From positions 1,302,001-1,366,000 of the forward strand of contig NZ_CP037922.1 in NCBI RefSeq assembly GCF_004355185.1: DNA of 64,000 bases, in the 5' to 3' direction. Positions 45,472 through 54,594 of this stretch are shown piece by piece. This DNA comes from Hymenobacter radiodurans (GTDB lineage: Bacteria > Bacteroidota > Bacteroidia > Cytophagales > Hymenobacteraceae). How positions within the stretch are numbered: the first letter of the stretch is position 1; each line of letters starts with the position of its first letter. Under the pieces are notes generated by a model. It saw only the letters and a program-made list of their open reading frames with translations, was not told the DNA's origin and ran no database searches. Both the position numbers and the translations under genes were made by a program.

Positions 45472-45692
45472 ACTGACCTTGAAATCCCATGTTAAGGCTT
45501 CAAGTTTAATATAGTATTATATCAACTAATATTTACACGTTTCTAACAAAATTCTGCCTGATCATTGCTACTGTAAGCTTTTGGCTTAGCCTTTAGTTTG
45601 GGATATTAGTCTGATATAAGCTCGGAACAGAAGTTAGGCTTAATGCAATACATGGGTAAAGTGGCCGTGAAGTAACCTTACTAAACAGGTAC

Positions 45693-47237
45693 TTACTTTT
45701 TCTTTTCCCTGATGTAATACGCCTGAATTCGGGGTACTTGGTCGGGTGTGAGGGTGAAGCTTACTTCTAGATTCTTCTTTTCTCCCTCTAATAAGAAGCT
45801 GCCCCGTAACCCATTTTGTGGAACTAGTTCTCCAACTCGCACAATCTTACCAGCCTGCTCAAAAAGTGTAGTTGCTTCTTTGCGCAAAGAGGAAGTGAAG
45901 TAATCTAGAAAGAAATTATCTGCGAAAATACCGCTTGCTTCAGCCTCGTTCCAAGATGGTAAGAACTCCACTAACTGATCCTTACGCTCATTCAATACGC
46001 TAGAAGGACGAAGCTGGCGAGGCTTCAGGTCAGCTAGTGTCGCGAGCGTGTCAAGCATCCGGATCACGATGGGGGAAGTGGGGGCGTATGTAACGTTTGC
46101 GAAGCACGCTAGCCCAATACCATAATCAGGCAAAATCGCCCAGTTGCTACCGAAGCCCGGCAGCCCGCCGCTGTGCCCAACTGTCACCCGGTTCTCACAA
46201 TCCTTGCTCCACCGTATGCCATAGCCATACGCCGCCATCAGCGAACAAGCGCGCCCAGATGGGTATTTGTATTGGGCATTCTGGCCAATCAAATTTGATG
46301 GGTACTGAATTTCCCGTAACGAGCTTCTTTTCACGGGGCCTTTATCTGGTGCGCTAGAAGCTGGCCAAGCCGATTGATAAAAGGCCATGTATTTGCCAAA
46401 GTCTTCCATAGTCGTGATTAGGCCGCCCATTGCCCCGCCGGCACCATCATGTAGCATAGGCTGCTCTACCCATTGTTCCTCCAGCCAACGGTATCCATGC
46501 GCTAATTGGGCAGGAGGCACTTGGCCATAGTCCCAGTATGTGTGCGTCATGCCTAGAGGCTTCAATATATTTTCGTTTATATACTGTTGGTAAGGCTTCC
46601 CTGAGACTTTCCTGATAATGTATCCTAGGGTAATAAATCCAAGGTTACTGTATTCATACGTTACTGCCGGATTGTTTGAGTAGCTGAGCCCATTGTTAAT
46701 AAAGTCAACCAGTTGCGCATCGCTCATAGCCAGCTGACGGTCGCCCCAAGGGTTATCTTCCGGTAAGCCCGCCGCATGCGTAAGAAGATGCCGAATGATT
46801 ACTACCGGAGCGTCGGCAGTCGGAAAGTGCTGTTTTTTAAAACCGGGTACGTAGCGCGACACAGGGTCATCAAGGCGGAGCTTCCCTGCGTCACGGAGCT
46901 TCAGAATCGCCATAGCGGTGAAGCTCTTGGTCATGGAAGCAATCCGAAAAGCTGATTGCGGAGTGGCGAGGATTTTCTGGTCAATATTGGCATAACCAGT
47001 ACCACCTGATGCGAGTAGCTGTCCATCAACCATCACCCCGTACACAAAGCCCGGTGCATGCATAGCAGTAGCATATTTTTTATACATCCTGTCGAGCACG
47101 GGCAGGGCTCTCCGAATCTTCGTCATCCGGGCTGTATCGGTAAAAACAGCCTCAGGGTAGGTGATAGACGTGGATTTTAGCTGTGCAAATGCGTTCAAAG
47201 AGAACAACAGAAGCAGGAGTAAAGAAGGGCTGCGCAT
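45693..47237 (-). CDS. Beta-lactamase-fold serine hydrolase (exported)
   Basis: A roughly 514-residue class C-like hydrolase (pfam Beta-lactamase). Signal peptide MRSPSLLLLLLFSLNAFAQ, then the catalytic SMTK motif (Ser101, Lys104), YSN (VTYEYSNLGFITLG) and the late HSGGLPGFGSNW, which resembles the KTG position. A C-terminal domain of about 100 residues follows (FFLDYFTSSLRKEATTLFEQAGKIVRVGELVPQNGLRGSFLLEGEKKNLEVSFTL), seen in secreted esterase or D-amino acid peptidase relatives. Penicillin resistance should not be assumed. The start ATG 47237 precedes the signal peptide; an upstream ATG at 47312 would add 25 residues. Confidence 0.88.
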   Translation of the reverse strand: MRSPSLLLLLLFSLNAFAQLKSTSITYPEAVFTDTARMTKIRRALPVLDRMYKKYATAMHAPGFVYGVMVDGQLLASGGTGYANIDQKILATPQSAFRIASMTKSFTAMAILKLRDAGKLRLDDPVSRYVPGFKKQHFPTADAPVVIIRHLLTHAAGLPEDNPWGDRQLAMSDAQLVDFINNGLSYSNNPAVTYEYSNLGFITLGYIIRKVSGKPYQQYINENILKPLGMTHTYWDYGQVPPAQLAHGYRWLEEQWVEQPMLHDGAGGAMGGLITTMEDFGKYMAFYQSAWPASSAPDKGPVKRSSLREIQYPSNLIGQNAQYKYPSGRACSLMAAYGYGIRWSKDCENRVTVGHSGGLPGFGSNWAILPDYGIGLACFANVTYAPTSPIVIRMLDTLATLADLKPRQLRPSSVLNERKDQLVEFLPSWNEAEASGIFADNFFLDYFTSSLRKEATTLFEQAGKIVRVGELVPQNGLRGSFLLEGEKKNLEVSFTLTPDQVPRIQAYYIREKKK

Positions 47238-47371
47238 AGAGTGGGTTTGAAGGATCAATATATATGAATTGTTTACCTGTATTGCATCATAACTATTATT
47301 TATATAATTCAATGCTAGCCCCGCTGTGCTCTGGTATTACCCGAGTTAGTCCTCATTAGATTGTTGTAAAT

Positions 47372-47405
47372 AAAAAGGCCTGTACCACGTGGTACAGGCC
47401 TTTTT
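47372..47405 (-). terminator. Terminator of the menaquinone operon
   Basis: Perfect palindrome with 17-bp arms centred on CACGTG (AAAAAGGCCTGTACCAC and its complement), a T-run at the end on the minus strand, 19 bp past the menB stop. Confidence 0.92.
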
Positions 47406-47423
47406 ATAAAAATCAATTACCAG

Positions 47424-48242
47424 TTACGGAAACTTAGGGTACTTGTCGAAGTCAGGCTTGCGCTTCTCAACGAAGGCGTTGCGGCCTTCCTTGGCTTCTT
47501 CGCTCAGGTAATAGAGCAGCGTAGCATTGCCAGCCAGCTCCTGAATGCCAGCTTGTCCATCAAGCTCAGCATTGAAGCTGGATTTGAGCATACGTAGCGC
47601 CAGGGGGCTTTTTTCGAGGATCTTGCGGCACCAAGCCACGGTCGTTTCTTCGAGCTGCTCCAGCGGCACTACTTTATTCACAAGGCCCATGTCGAGGGCT
47701 TCCTGCGCGTCGTACTGGTCGCAGAGGAACCAGATTTCGCGGGCTTTTTTCTGGCCTACTACGCGGGCCAGATAGCTCGCCCCAAAGCCACCATCGAAGG
47801 AACCTACTTTGGGACCCGTCTGGCCGAAGCGGGCGTTTTCAGCGGCAATACTCAGGTCGCAAACTACGTGCAGCACGTGACCGCCGCCGATGGCCCAACC
47901 AGCCACCATCGCAATAACGGGCTTAGGAATGGAGCGGATTTGCTTCTGCAAATCGAGCACGTTGAGGCGGGGCACGGTGTCTTCGCCCACGTAGCCGCCG
48001 TGGCCGCGCACGCTCTGGTCGCCGCCCGAGCAGAACGCCTTGCCGCCTTCGCCGGTGAGGATAACTACGCCAATGTCGGTGCGGTTGCGGCAGATATCCA
48101 TAGCCTCAATCATCTCCTGCACCGTGAGCGGCGTGAAAGCGTTGTGCACCTGCGGGCGGTTGATGCTGATTTTGGCGATGCCTTCGTGGAAGGTGAAGAG
48201 AATCTCGCGGAATTCCTTGATGGGAGTCCAGGTAATGGCCAT
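47424..48242 (-). CDS. menB: 1,4-Dihydroxy-2-naphthoyl-CoA synthase
   Basis: Crotonase-fold enzyme that closes the naphthoate ring in menaquinone synthesis (o-succinylbenzoyl-CoA to DHNA-CoA). A 272-residue protein starting [37 protein letters not shown], with the DHNA synthase oxyanion and active-site loops: [21 protein letters not shown] (residues about 76-96), [38 protein letters not shown] and the terminal [12 protein letters not shown]. Last gene of the MenI-MenF-MenD-MenB operon; 16 bases after the menD stop. It is followed by the operon terminator. Full length, no anomaly. Confidence 0.97.
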   Translation of the reverse strand: MAITWTPIKEFREILFTFHEGIAKISINRPQVHNAFTPLTVQEMIEAMDICRNRTDIGVVILTGEGGKAFCSGGDQSVRGHGGYVGEDTVPRLNVLDLQKQIRSIPKPVIAMVAGWAIGGGHVLHVVCDLSIAAENARFGQTGPKVGSFDGGFGASYLARVVGQKKAREIWFLCDQYDAQEALDMGLVNKVVPLEQLEETTVAWCRKILEKSPLALRMLKSSFNAELDGQAGIQELAGNATLLYYLSEEAKEGRNAFVEKRKPDFDKYPKFP

Positions 48243-48258
48243 AGAGAAGGTGATTATG

Positions 48259-50124
48259 CTAAGAGAAAGAGGTTCTGACAGAAGTACGGTAGTGCTCAAA
48301 AAAGGCCGCGTTGGTGGCGCTGTCGGTAGTAATTTCCAATAAGGCCGCGCCGCCTTCGGGTGCAAAGAAAACCGGTAAAGCCGATTCTAGTTCGGCGAAA
48401 GTAGAAACGGGGAAGTAGCGCAGGTTGAAATCGCGCGCCGTATTCTCGGCGGTAAGCGGCTGATGCGTTTCAAAAAACTCTTCCAGCTCCGGCTGCTGCC
48501 GCGGTCCGTCGATAAGGCGAAAAATGCCCCCCGCGTGGTTATTGAACAACACAATACGCAGATTGGGCAGCGGGTAATTGTGCCAGAGCGCGTTGCGGTC
48601 GTAAAAAAACGCCACGTCGCCGGTGAGCAGCACCACGGGCCGGTTGGGCTGTGCCAGCGCCGTACCCACCGCCGTGCTGGTGCAGCCATCGATGCCGCTG
48701 GTGCCACGGTTGGCAAAAACCTCCGTAGCAGCACAGTTATCCAACCCCAAAATATTCGCGTAGCGCACGGCCATGCTATTGGCTAGGTGGAGGGCCGTGT
48801 TTTTGGGAAGAAGCTGGAGCGTGTGCTGAAAGGCCGTAAACTCGTTGAAAGGCTGGTTTTGACCAGCAAAAAAATCAGCTAAAAAGCCATCCGCCCACTG
48901 CTCTGCGCGCTGCCAATGCGACGCATAGGAAATATCGGCTGCATCTGTAGATTCCGATGCGCTTCCGGGTGTCGGAATACCCAATGGCACGGCAGCAGGA
49001 GCAACGCGGGTAACATCGGCCGCTGCTGTAAGCCTGTTTGCCTTGGCCGTTGTTAGTTCTGAGCTCGTAAAATGGTGTTTATCAAGCAATAGCAATTGCT
49101 CGAAAAAAGTGGTGGGCTCCAGCCGAATAATGCGCGTCAGAGACTTAAAGGTGTCGGCGACTGGGCCGGCGGCTTGCACGTGCCAGTGCTGCTGGGGGGC
49201 AAATTCGCGCAGATATAGCTTCAACGCTTTCGAAATCAGCGACTGCCCAAACGTGATGAGCAATTCCGGGCGCAGGTTAGCTTTCAGACTTGCATCCGGC
49301 ACGGCCAAAAATACATCCTGATGCCCCATCGGCGCGGTGCCGGAAGCCTCAGAATTGCCCCCCACCGGCTGATGCACATTCGCAATCACATCGCCCACTA
49401 CCGGCACCTGATACGCGGCCGCAAACTTCCGCAGACTGCGCACCAACTGCTCATCAAAAACATGCTGGCCGGCCACCACGAGTAACCGCGAAGTATCGCG
49501 CAGGGCCTGGGCCAAGCTAGTTAGCTTGCTGGGGGGCAAAGTTGGCGTGCCGGCCTGCTCCCGTATTACTTTGACTTCCTCAAACCGCAGCTCCTGGCCA
49601 GCTTTTGGATAAAAGGGTTCGCGAAGGGGAATGTTCACCTGCACTGGCCCGGCCGGAAATTGTTGGGCACTATTAATTGCCTCCGACACAATGCGGGCCG
49701 AATGCCACTTGGCATCGGCGTGGTTGGTATCGGCGGGAAATGTAAACGTCCCTTTGGCGTGCGCACCATACAGGTCGGTTTGGCGAATGGTCTGGCCGTC
49801 GAGCTGATCAATCCACTCCGGCGGGCGGTCGGCGGTGAAAATAACGAGCGGAATCTGCTGAAAATACGCTTCGGCCACGGCTGGCGCGTAGTTCAGGCCT
49901 GCCGTGCCGGAAGTGCACACCAGCGCCACTGCCCGCCGCTGGCTTTGCGCCAAGCCCAACCCGATAAACGCGGCGGCCCGCTCATCGGGCACTGTGCGCA
50001 CCCGAATCTCAGGATGACGGGCAAAGGCAATGGTCAAGGGCGCACACCGCGAGCCCGGCGACAGCACCACATCCGTAATGCCGTGGCGCGCACAAATTTC
50101 CGCGATGTTATAAACTGCCTGCAT
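48259..50124 (-). CDS. menD: 2-Succinyl-5-enolpyruvyl-6-hydroxy-3-cyclohexene-1-carboxylate synthase
   Basis: Thiamine diphosphate-dependent enzyme that joins isochorismate and 2-oxoglutarate in menaquinone synthesis. The 621-residue protein has the MenD start ([42 protein letters not shown]), catalytic Glu region ([15 protein letters not shown]), the ThDP-binding Asp/Asn region ([43 protein letters not shown], ..NNHAGGIF) and full length. It lies 41 bases past menF and 16 before menB, on the same strand. Two G6 words (49194, 49531) and two C6 words on the plus strand (48527, 49358) fall inside the gene without disturbing the frame. Confidence 0.96.
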   Translation of the reverse strand: MQAVYNIAEICARHGITDVVLSPGSRCAPLTIAFARHPEIRVRTVPDERAAAFIGLGLAQSQRRAVALVCTSGTAGLNYAPAVAEAYFQQIPLVIFTADRPPEWIDQLDGQTIRQTDLYGAHAKGTFTFPADTNHADAKWHSARIVSEAINSAQQFPAGPVQVNIPLREPFYPKAGQELRFEEVKVIREQAGTPTLPPSKLTSLAQALRDTSRLLVVAGQHVFDEQLVRSLRKFAAAYQVPVVGDVIANVHQPVGGNSEASGTAPMGHQDVFLAVPDASLKANLRPELLITFGQSLISKALKLYLREFAPQQHWHVQAAGPVADTFKSLTRIIRLEPTTFFEQLLLLDKHHFTSSELTTAKANRLTAAADVTRVAPAAVPLGIPTPGSASESTDAADISYASHWQRAEQWADGFLADFFAGQNQPFNEFTAFQHTLQLLPKNTALHLANSMAVRYANILGLDNCAATEVFANRGTSGIDGCTSTAVGTALAQPNRPVVLLTGDVAFFYDRNALWHNYPLPNLRIVLFNNHAGGIFRLIDGPRQQPELEEFFETHQPLTAENTARDFNLRYFPVSTFAELESALPVFFAPEGGAALLEITTDSATNAAFFEHYRTSVRTSFS

Positions 50125-50165
50125 GACCACGTTTTAATATAACTACCATTTTTATGTGAGCAGAT

Positions 50166-51409
50166 TTATCCTTCTAAAACTGCTCCGGCGGTCTGGAGTT
50201 TCAGCTCAGTTTCTTCCCACTCCCGTTCCGGGTCGGAGTCGATGGTGAGGCCAGTGCCGGCGTACAGAATTGCTTCGGTGGGACGGAGCTGCATGCAGCG
50301 CAGATTCACAAACAAGCGTGCCACGCCTGCCTGCGGTAGATTTACCGGGCCTAGGAATCCACTGTAATACGCCCGGTCGTAGCCTTCGTATTGATGCAAA
50401 AAGTCGAGCGCCGCTTGCCGGGGCATTCCACCCACCGCCGACGTGGGATGGAGCAAGCGAAGCATATCGGTGCCTAAAGATGGAAACGGCACCTGCCGCA
50501 AATGCACGGCAAAATCGGTGCGCAGATGCAGCAATTCGCCGGCTACCACGGTACGGGGGCCGATTTCGTCGTACTCGCGAAGGCGCAGCTGCTTAAAGCA
50601 ACTCACAATGTAGCGGGCCACCAGCGCCTGCTCCTCTATTTCCTTTTGCCGCCAAATGGCTTTTTGAGGTGTCAGGCCGGGTGTAAGGGGTTGGGTCGCG
50701 GCCAGGGCCATGGTGCGAAATGTGCCTTCTGCTGTTACCTCCGCCAATACTTCGGGCGTAGCGCCCAGCCAAGTGCCCGCGCCCGGTGCACTCACCAACG
50801 ACACAAAGGCCTGCGGATAACGTACCTGCAATTCTTCGAACGCCAGCAGCGCATCAAAGTCGGGGGGCAAAAGTTGGCGCGCTGCCCGCGACGACACCAC
50901 TTTTTGTACCGTTCCCTGCTCAATAGCTGCTACGCCCCGCCGTACAAGCGCCGTGTACTCAGCAAATGAAGCGGTAGCAGGAGCCGGCTGCGGACTCTGA
51001 TGCCAACGTAGCGAAGTCGTATCCGGGGTGGCTTGCAGAAACTCCCGCAGCTCGGCTAATCGGAAGTCGGCTATGCCGGTCTTATTTACCCAAAACTGAC
51101 CGGTTTGCCTCGTGTCAAAAAAACGTTGGCGGGCAGAAACAAAGCCGGGTTGTGGTCGGAGTCGCGGAAAGGGAAGAACGCGAAGCCTGCCGGCGCACTG
51201 GGTTCCAGGTTGGGGGGCAAACCAGTCAGGGCTTCTTCCCAAGAGAAGCTTAGGCAAAGCTGCGCGTGGGCCGCACCAGGTAGCCGCCACAGCGCTACCG
51301 GCAGGCCCGCCTGCAGGGCAAAGGCTACCAGCTGCCGCAGCTGCTCCGTCGGCGTTAGCTGCTCACTGCCGGGGTACGGGACCAGCGTAGGCCGGGGGCG
51401 CTGGCTCAT
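50166..51409 (-). CDS. menF: Isochorismate synthase MenF, one frameshift in this sequence
   Basis: Chorismate-to-isochorismate isomerase that commits chorismate to menaquinone. The N-terminal part (MSQRPRPTLVPYPGSEQLTPTEQLRQLVAFALQAGLPVALWRLP) and the catalytic part (ARQTGQFWVNKTG-type ... TPEVLAEVTAEGTFRTMALA, EQALVARYIVSCFKQLRLREYDEIGPRTVVAGELLHLRTDF, LHPTSAVGGMPRQAALDFL..YDRAYYSGFLG) are in different frames. The break sits at a run of seven A (51117-51123); an eighth restores LPANVFFDTRQTGQFWVNKTG and 414 residues. Chorismate-binding Mg and acid residues lie in LHPTSAVGG and the YSGF segment. Start overlaps the upstream thioesterase stop by 4 bp (ATGA). Confidence 0.9.
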
Positions 51410-51849
51410 GCGGCCTCACCCGCTCTGGGGGGCAAATCAATGACGGCCATGGTAATACGACTCACGCACACCAAGTCCCCCGATTCTTCGTGCGTAATCC
51501 GGATTTCCCACACCTGCGTAGTGCGCCCCACATGCAAGGCCAATGCCCGCCCAACCACAAACCCCGAGCGAACTCCTTTCAGGTGATTCGCGTTGATTTC
51601 GAGCCCTACACAGGCTTTCTTAGTTCTGTCGACTTGCAAGGCGGCGCCTATGCTGCCCAGCGTTTCGGCCAGCGCCACGGAAGCGCCACCGTGCAACAGG
51701 CCCATCGGCTGGTGCGTACGATGATCAACGGGCATGCGGCCAACCAACAGTTTATCACCGATTTCGGTCAATTCCATACCGAGGTGTTCGCCCATCGTAT
51801 TGCGACACCAAGCATTGAGCTGCTCGAGGGTAGGGGTGGGTGGTATCAT
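51406..51849 (-). CDS. Hotdog-fold thioesterase, MenI/PaaI type
   Basis: A 147-residue hotdog-fold acyl-CoA thioesterase. N-terminal helix MIPPTPTLEQLNAWCRNTMGEHLGMELTEIG, then the conserved HQPMGLLHGGASVALAETLGS (active-site Asp/Glu and HGG region) and VGLEINANHLKGVRSGFVVGRA..HVGRTTQVWEIRITHEES. The first gene of the menaquinone operon, it most likely hydrolyses 1,4-dihydroxy-2-naphthoyl-CoA (the MenI step) because of its position and fold. Without the context it would only be called a PaaI-like thioesterase. Stop overlaps the menF start by 4 bp. I withhold a gene symbol because the role is inferred. Confidence 0.85.
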   Translation of the reverse strand: MIPPTPTLEQLNAWCRNTMGEHLGMELTEIGDKLLVGRMPVDHRTHQPMGLLHGGASVALAETLGSIGAALQVDRTKKACVGLEINANHLKGVRSGFVVGRALALHVGRTTQVWEIRITHEESGDLVCVSRITMAVIDLPPRAGEAA

Positions 51850-51928
51850 AAGGGAAAATGAAAAAAGCTGGGTCAGCGGCCTGAAAAACCAGTACTTTCG
51901 GACCCGTCACAACAAAGCTAGGGGTAAA

Positions 51929-52543
51929 GTGAGCGTCAAAAAAATATACCTCATTCGGCACGGGCAAACCGATTTTAACGTGCAAGGTATCGTGCAGGGC
52001 AGCGGCGTCGACTCTTCCCTGAACGCGGCCGGCCACGAACAGGCGCGCCGTTTCTTCGCCGCGTATAAACATCTGGCGTTCGATAAAGTCTACACTTCTA
52101 CCTTGCAGCGCACCCAGCAGTCGGTGCAGGGCTTCCTCGATCTGGGCTTGCCCCACGAAGCGCATCCGGGCCTGAACGAGATTAGCTGGGGTCTGCGCGA
52201 AGGCACCCGCATTACGCCCGAAGAAGATGCTGAATATCAGGGTGTGCTGAACCAGTGGGCCAAGGGCGAAACCCACGCCCGGCTCAGTGGCGGCGAAAGC
52301 CCGGATGAAGTAGCGGCCCGCCAGCGGGCTTTTATTGAGTTGATAATAAGCCGCCCGGAGGAAGAAACTATTCTGGTGTGTATGCACGGACGGGCTATGC
52401 GGGTGCTGTTGTGCCAGCTACTCAACTACAACCTAAGCCACATGGATGCCTTCGAGCACCGCAACCTGTGCTTATACCGGGTGCACTACACCGGCTCCAT
52501 GTTCTCGGTGCGAAGTTTTTTAGATACAGCGCATTTGACGTAA
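51929..52543 (+). CDS. Histidine phosphatase family protein
   Basis: A 204-residue phosphoglycerate-mutase-like phosphatase. The RHG catalytic motif LIRHGQTDFN (residues 7-16) is followed by ETHARLSGGESPDEVAARQRAFIELI and the second His in LVCMHGRAMRVLL. It acts on small phosphorylated metabolites in the cytoplasm; substrate unknown (candidates include phosphoglycolate-type or sugar phosphates). Start GTG 51929 (VKKIYLIRHG) chosen as the first start directly before the catalytic strand; the longer upstream frame overlaps the thioesterase. Divergent from the men operon. Followed by a 153-bp gap with the pdhC promoter. Confidence 0.92.
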   Translation: MSVKKIYLIRHGQTDFNVQGIVQGSGVDSSLNAAGHEQARRFFAAYKHLAFDKVYTSTLQRTQQSVQGFLDLGLPHEAHPGLNEISWGLREGTRITPEEDAEYQGVLNQWAKGETHARLSGGESPDEVAARQRAFIELIISRPEEETILVCMHGRAMRVLLCQLLNYNLSHMDAFEHRNLCLYRVHYTGSMFSVRSFLDTAHLT

Positions 52544-52637
52544 CACCCTAAGCGGTTTGCTGCGTTAACACAGGTATCCTTTCTAGTACCAAAATTGACT
52601 TTTGCTCATTAGCCTACGCACGTCCTGCGTTTAGCAT

Positions 52638-52667
52638 TTGCCAGCGCAGATTTTCAGGCTAATTTTG
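52638..52667 (+). promoter_or_regulatory. Predicted promoter of pdhC
   Basis: TTG (52638-52640), a 19-bp spacer and TAATTTTG (52660-52667) match the Bacteroidota primary sigma consensus TTG-N19-TANNTTTG in both boxes and spacing. The -7 box lies 29 bp before the pdhC start. Confidence 0.62.
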
Positions 52668-52696
52668 ACCCTTCACAACCCAAGCCCAACAAGCAG

Positions 52697-54456
52697 ATGG
52701 CCGAAATCATAAAAATGCCCAAAATGAGCGACACGATGACCGAAGGGGTTATCGCGGCGTGGCTCAAAAAGGTAGGCGATAAAGTGAAGTCCGGGGATAT
52801 CCTGGCCGAAGTGGAAACCGACAAAGCCACGATGGAGCTGGAAAACTATGAGGATGGCACTCTGCTCTACATTGGTCCCAAAGAAAAAGACTCGGTGCCC
52901 GTAGATGGGGTATTGGCTATTGTAGGCAAAGAGGGCGAAGACATTTCAGCCTTGTTGGCCGGCATTAGCGGAGGCAGCACTCCTGCCGCTGCACCCGCTC
53001 AGGAGGCGCCCAAAGCAGATGCTGCTCCTGTAGCTGAAGCACCCAAAACGGCTCCGACGTCCGCACCTGCTGCTCCGGCCGCCGCGCCACAAGCTGCTGC
53101 ACCCGCCGCCGCGGGCAATGGCAAAAAAGCAACCGTGGTACGTATGCCCAAAATGAGCGACACGATGACGGAAGGCGTCATTGCCGGCTGGCTCAAAAAA
53201 GTAGGCGACAAAGTAAAATCAGGTGATGTGCTGGCCGAAGTAGAAACCGACAAGGCGACTATGGAGCTGGAAAACTACGAAGATGGTACCCTGCTGTATA
53301 TCGGCCCGAAGGATGGTGAATCGGTAGCCGTTGACGGTGTACTAGCCATCATCGGGGAGGAAGGTGCCGATATCGAAGCCTTACTGGGGGGCAAATCTGG
53401 TGGCGCTGCGGCTGCTCCGGAAGCGGCAGCGCCTGCCGCCGAAGCTCCGGCGGCTCCGGCTACCGCCGCCCCTGCCTCGGCTACTACCTCTGCACCCGCC
53501 GATGCCGCACCAAGTGGGGGGCGCCTGTTCGCTTCACCACTAGCCAAGCGTATCGCCCAGGAAAAAGGTATTGATATCAGCCAGGTGAAAGGCTCCGGCG
53601 AGAACGGCCGCATTGTGCAGCGCGACGTGGAGAACTTCCAGCCCGGCGCTGCTCCTGCCGCTAAGCCCGCTGCCGCACCGCTACCGGAATACATCGCGCC
53701 TGTTGAAGCGCCCAAAGCAGCACCCGCTGCTCAGCCAAGTGCTCCGGCTCCCGCACCAACCAGCGCTCAGCCCGAAGGCACGTACACCGATACGCCCGTT
53801 TCGCAGATGCGCCGCGTCATTGCACGCCGCCTCGCAGAAAGCAAGTTCTCGGCCCCGCATTTCTATCTGACGATGGAGATTACCATGGACCGCGCCATGG
53901 AAGTTCGCACCCAGCTCAATGCATTGTCGCCCATAAAGCTGTCGTTCAACGACTTGGTAATCAAAGCAGCGGCCGTAGCCTTGAAGCAGCATCCAACGAT
54001 CAACTCCTCATGGCTCGGCGACAAAATTCGCCAGAACCATATGGTCAACATCGGGGTGGCCGTAGCCGTGGACGAAGGTTTACTGGTGCCCGTAGTGCGC
54101 AATGCTGATGGTAAAGGGCTGTCTACTATTGCTGCCGAGGTGAAAGAACTGGCCGGCAAAGCCAAGAGCAAGAAGCTGCAACCCGCCGAGTGGGAGGGCA
54201 GCACCTTCACCATCTCGAACCTGGGCATGTTCGGTATTGATGAATTTACGGCCATCATTAACCCCCCAGATGCCTGCATTCTGGCCGTGGGGGCATTAAG
54301 CAGACCGCCGTGGTAAAAGATGGTCAGCTAGCCGTGGGCAATATTATGAAAGTGACTCTGAGCTGCGACCACCGCGTGGTAGACGGAGCGTCGGGCGCCG
54401 CCTTCCTCCAGACGTTGAAAGCGCTGTTGGAAGACCCCATGCGTATGCTGATCTGA
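52697..54456 (+). CDS. pdhC: Pyruvate dehydrogenase E2 (dihydrolipoamide acetyltransferase), one frameshift in this sequence
   Basis: Core E2 of the 2-oxoacid dehydrogenase complex, transferring acetyl from lipoamide to CoA. Two lipoyl domains in tandem (residues 1-80 and 144-224), each with MPKMSDTMTEG and the lipoyl Lys in ETDKATMELEN (Lys43, Lys186), separated by Ala/Pro-rich linkers; an E3-binding domain (RLFASPLAKRIAQEKGIDISQVKGSGENGRI); and the catalytic domain from about residue 345 (SQMRRVIARRLAESKFSAPHFYLTMEITMDRAMEVR). The frame breaks at G5 54289-54293; one added G gives AVGGIKQTAVVKDGQLAVGN and the catalytic DHRVVDGA, total 586 residues. Without repair the active-site His is lost. 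Confidence 0.92.
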
Positions 54457-54483
54457 TAGTTAAGTTTGTATTCTAGCTTTGAA

Positions 54484-54511
54484 AAGCCAGCCCTCACGGG
54501 CTGGCTTTTTT
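54484..54511 (+). terminator. Terminator of pdhC
   Basis: AAAGCCAGCCC and GGGCTGGCTTT pair around TCAC (about 54484-54509), followed by T-run, 27 bp past the pdhC stop. Confidence 0.88.
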
Positions 54512-54594
54512 ATTTATTCGCTTTATTGTGAAATCAATATGTTTTTGTCCTGCTCCATCTAGCCAAATCATCCATTCACTTTTCTTTTTAAGCA

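Noticed and set aside
45693..47237. Antibiotic-resistance beta-lactamase
   Set aside because: Although the SxxK and YxN motifs exist, the length and extra C-terminal domain fit the esterase/peptidase group of the fold; resistance cannot be inferred.
498..54456. Phase variation as the main cause of the G5 breaks
   Set aside because: All shortfalls have the same sign, one is a T/A run and housekeeping genes are hit; under-calling fits better. It remains testable by read counts.
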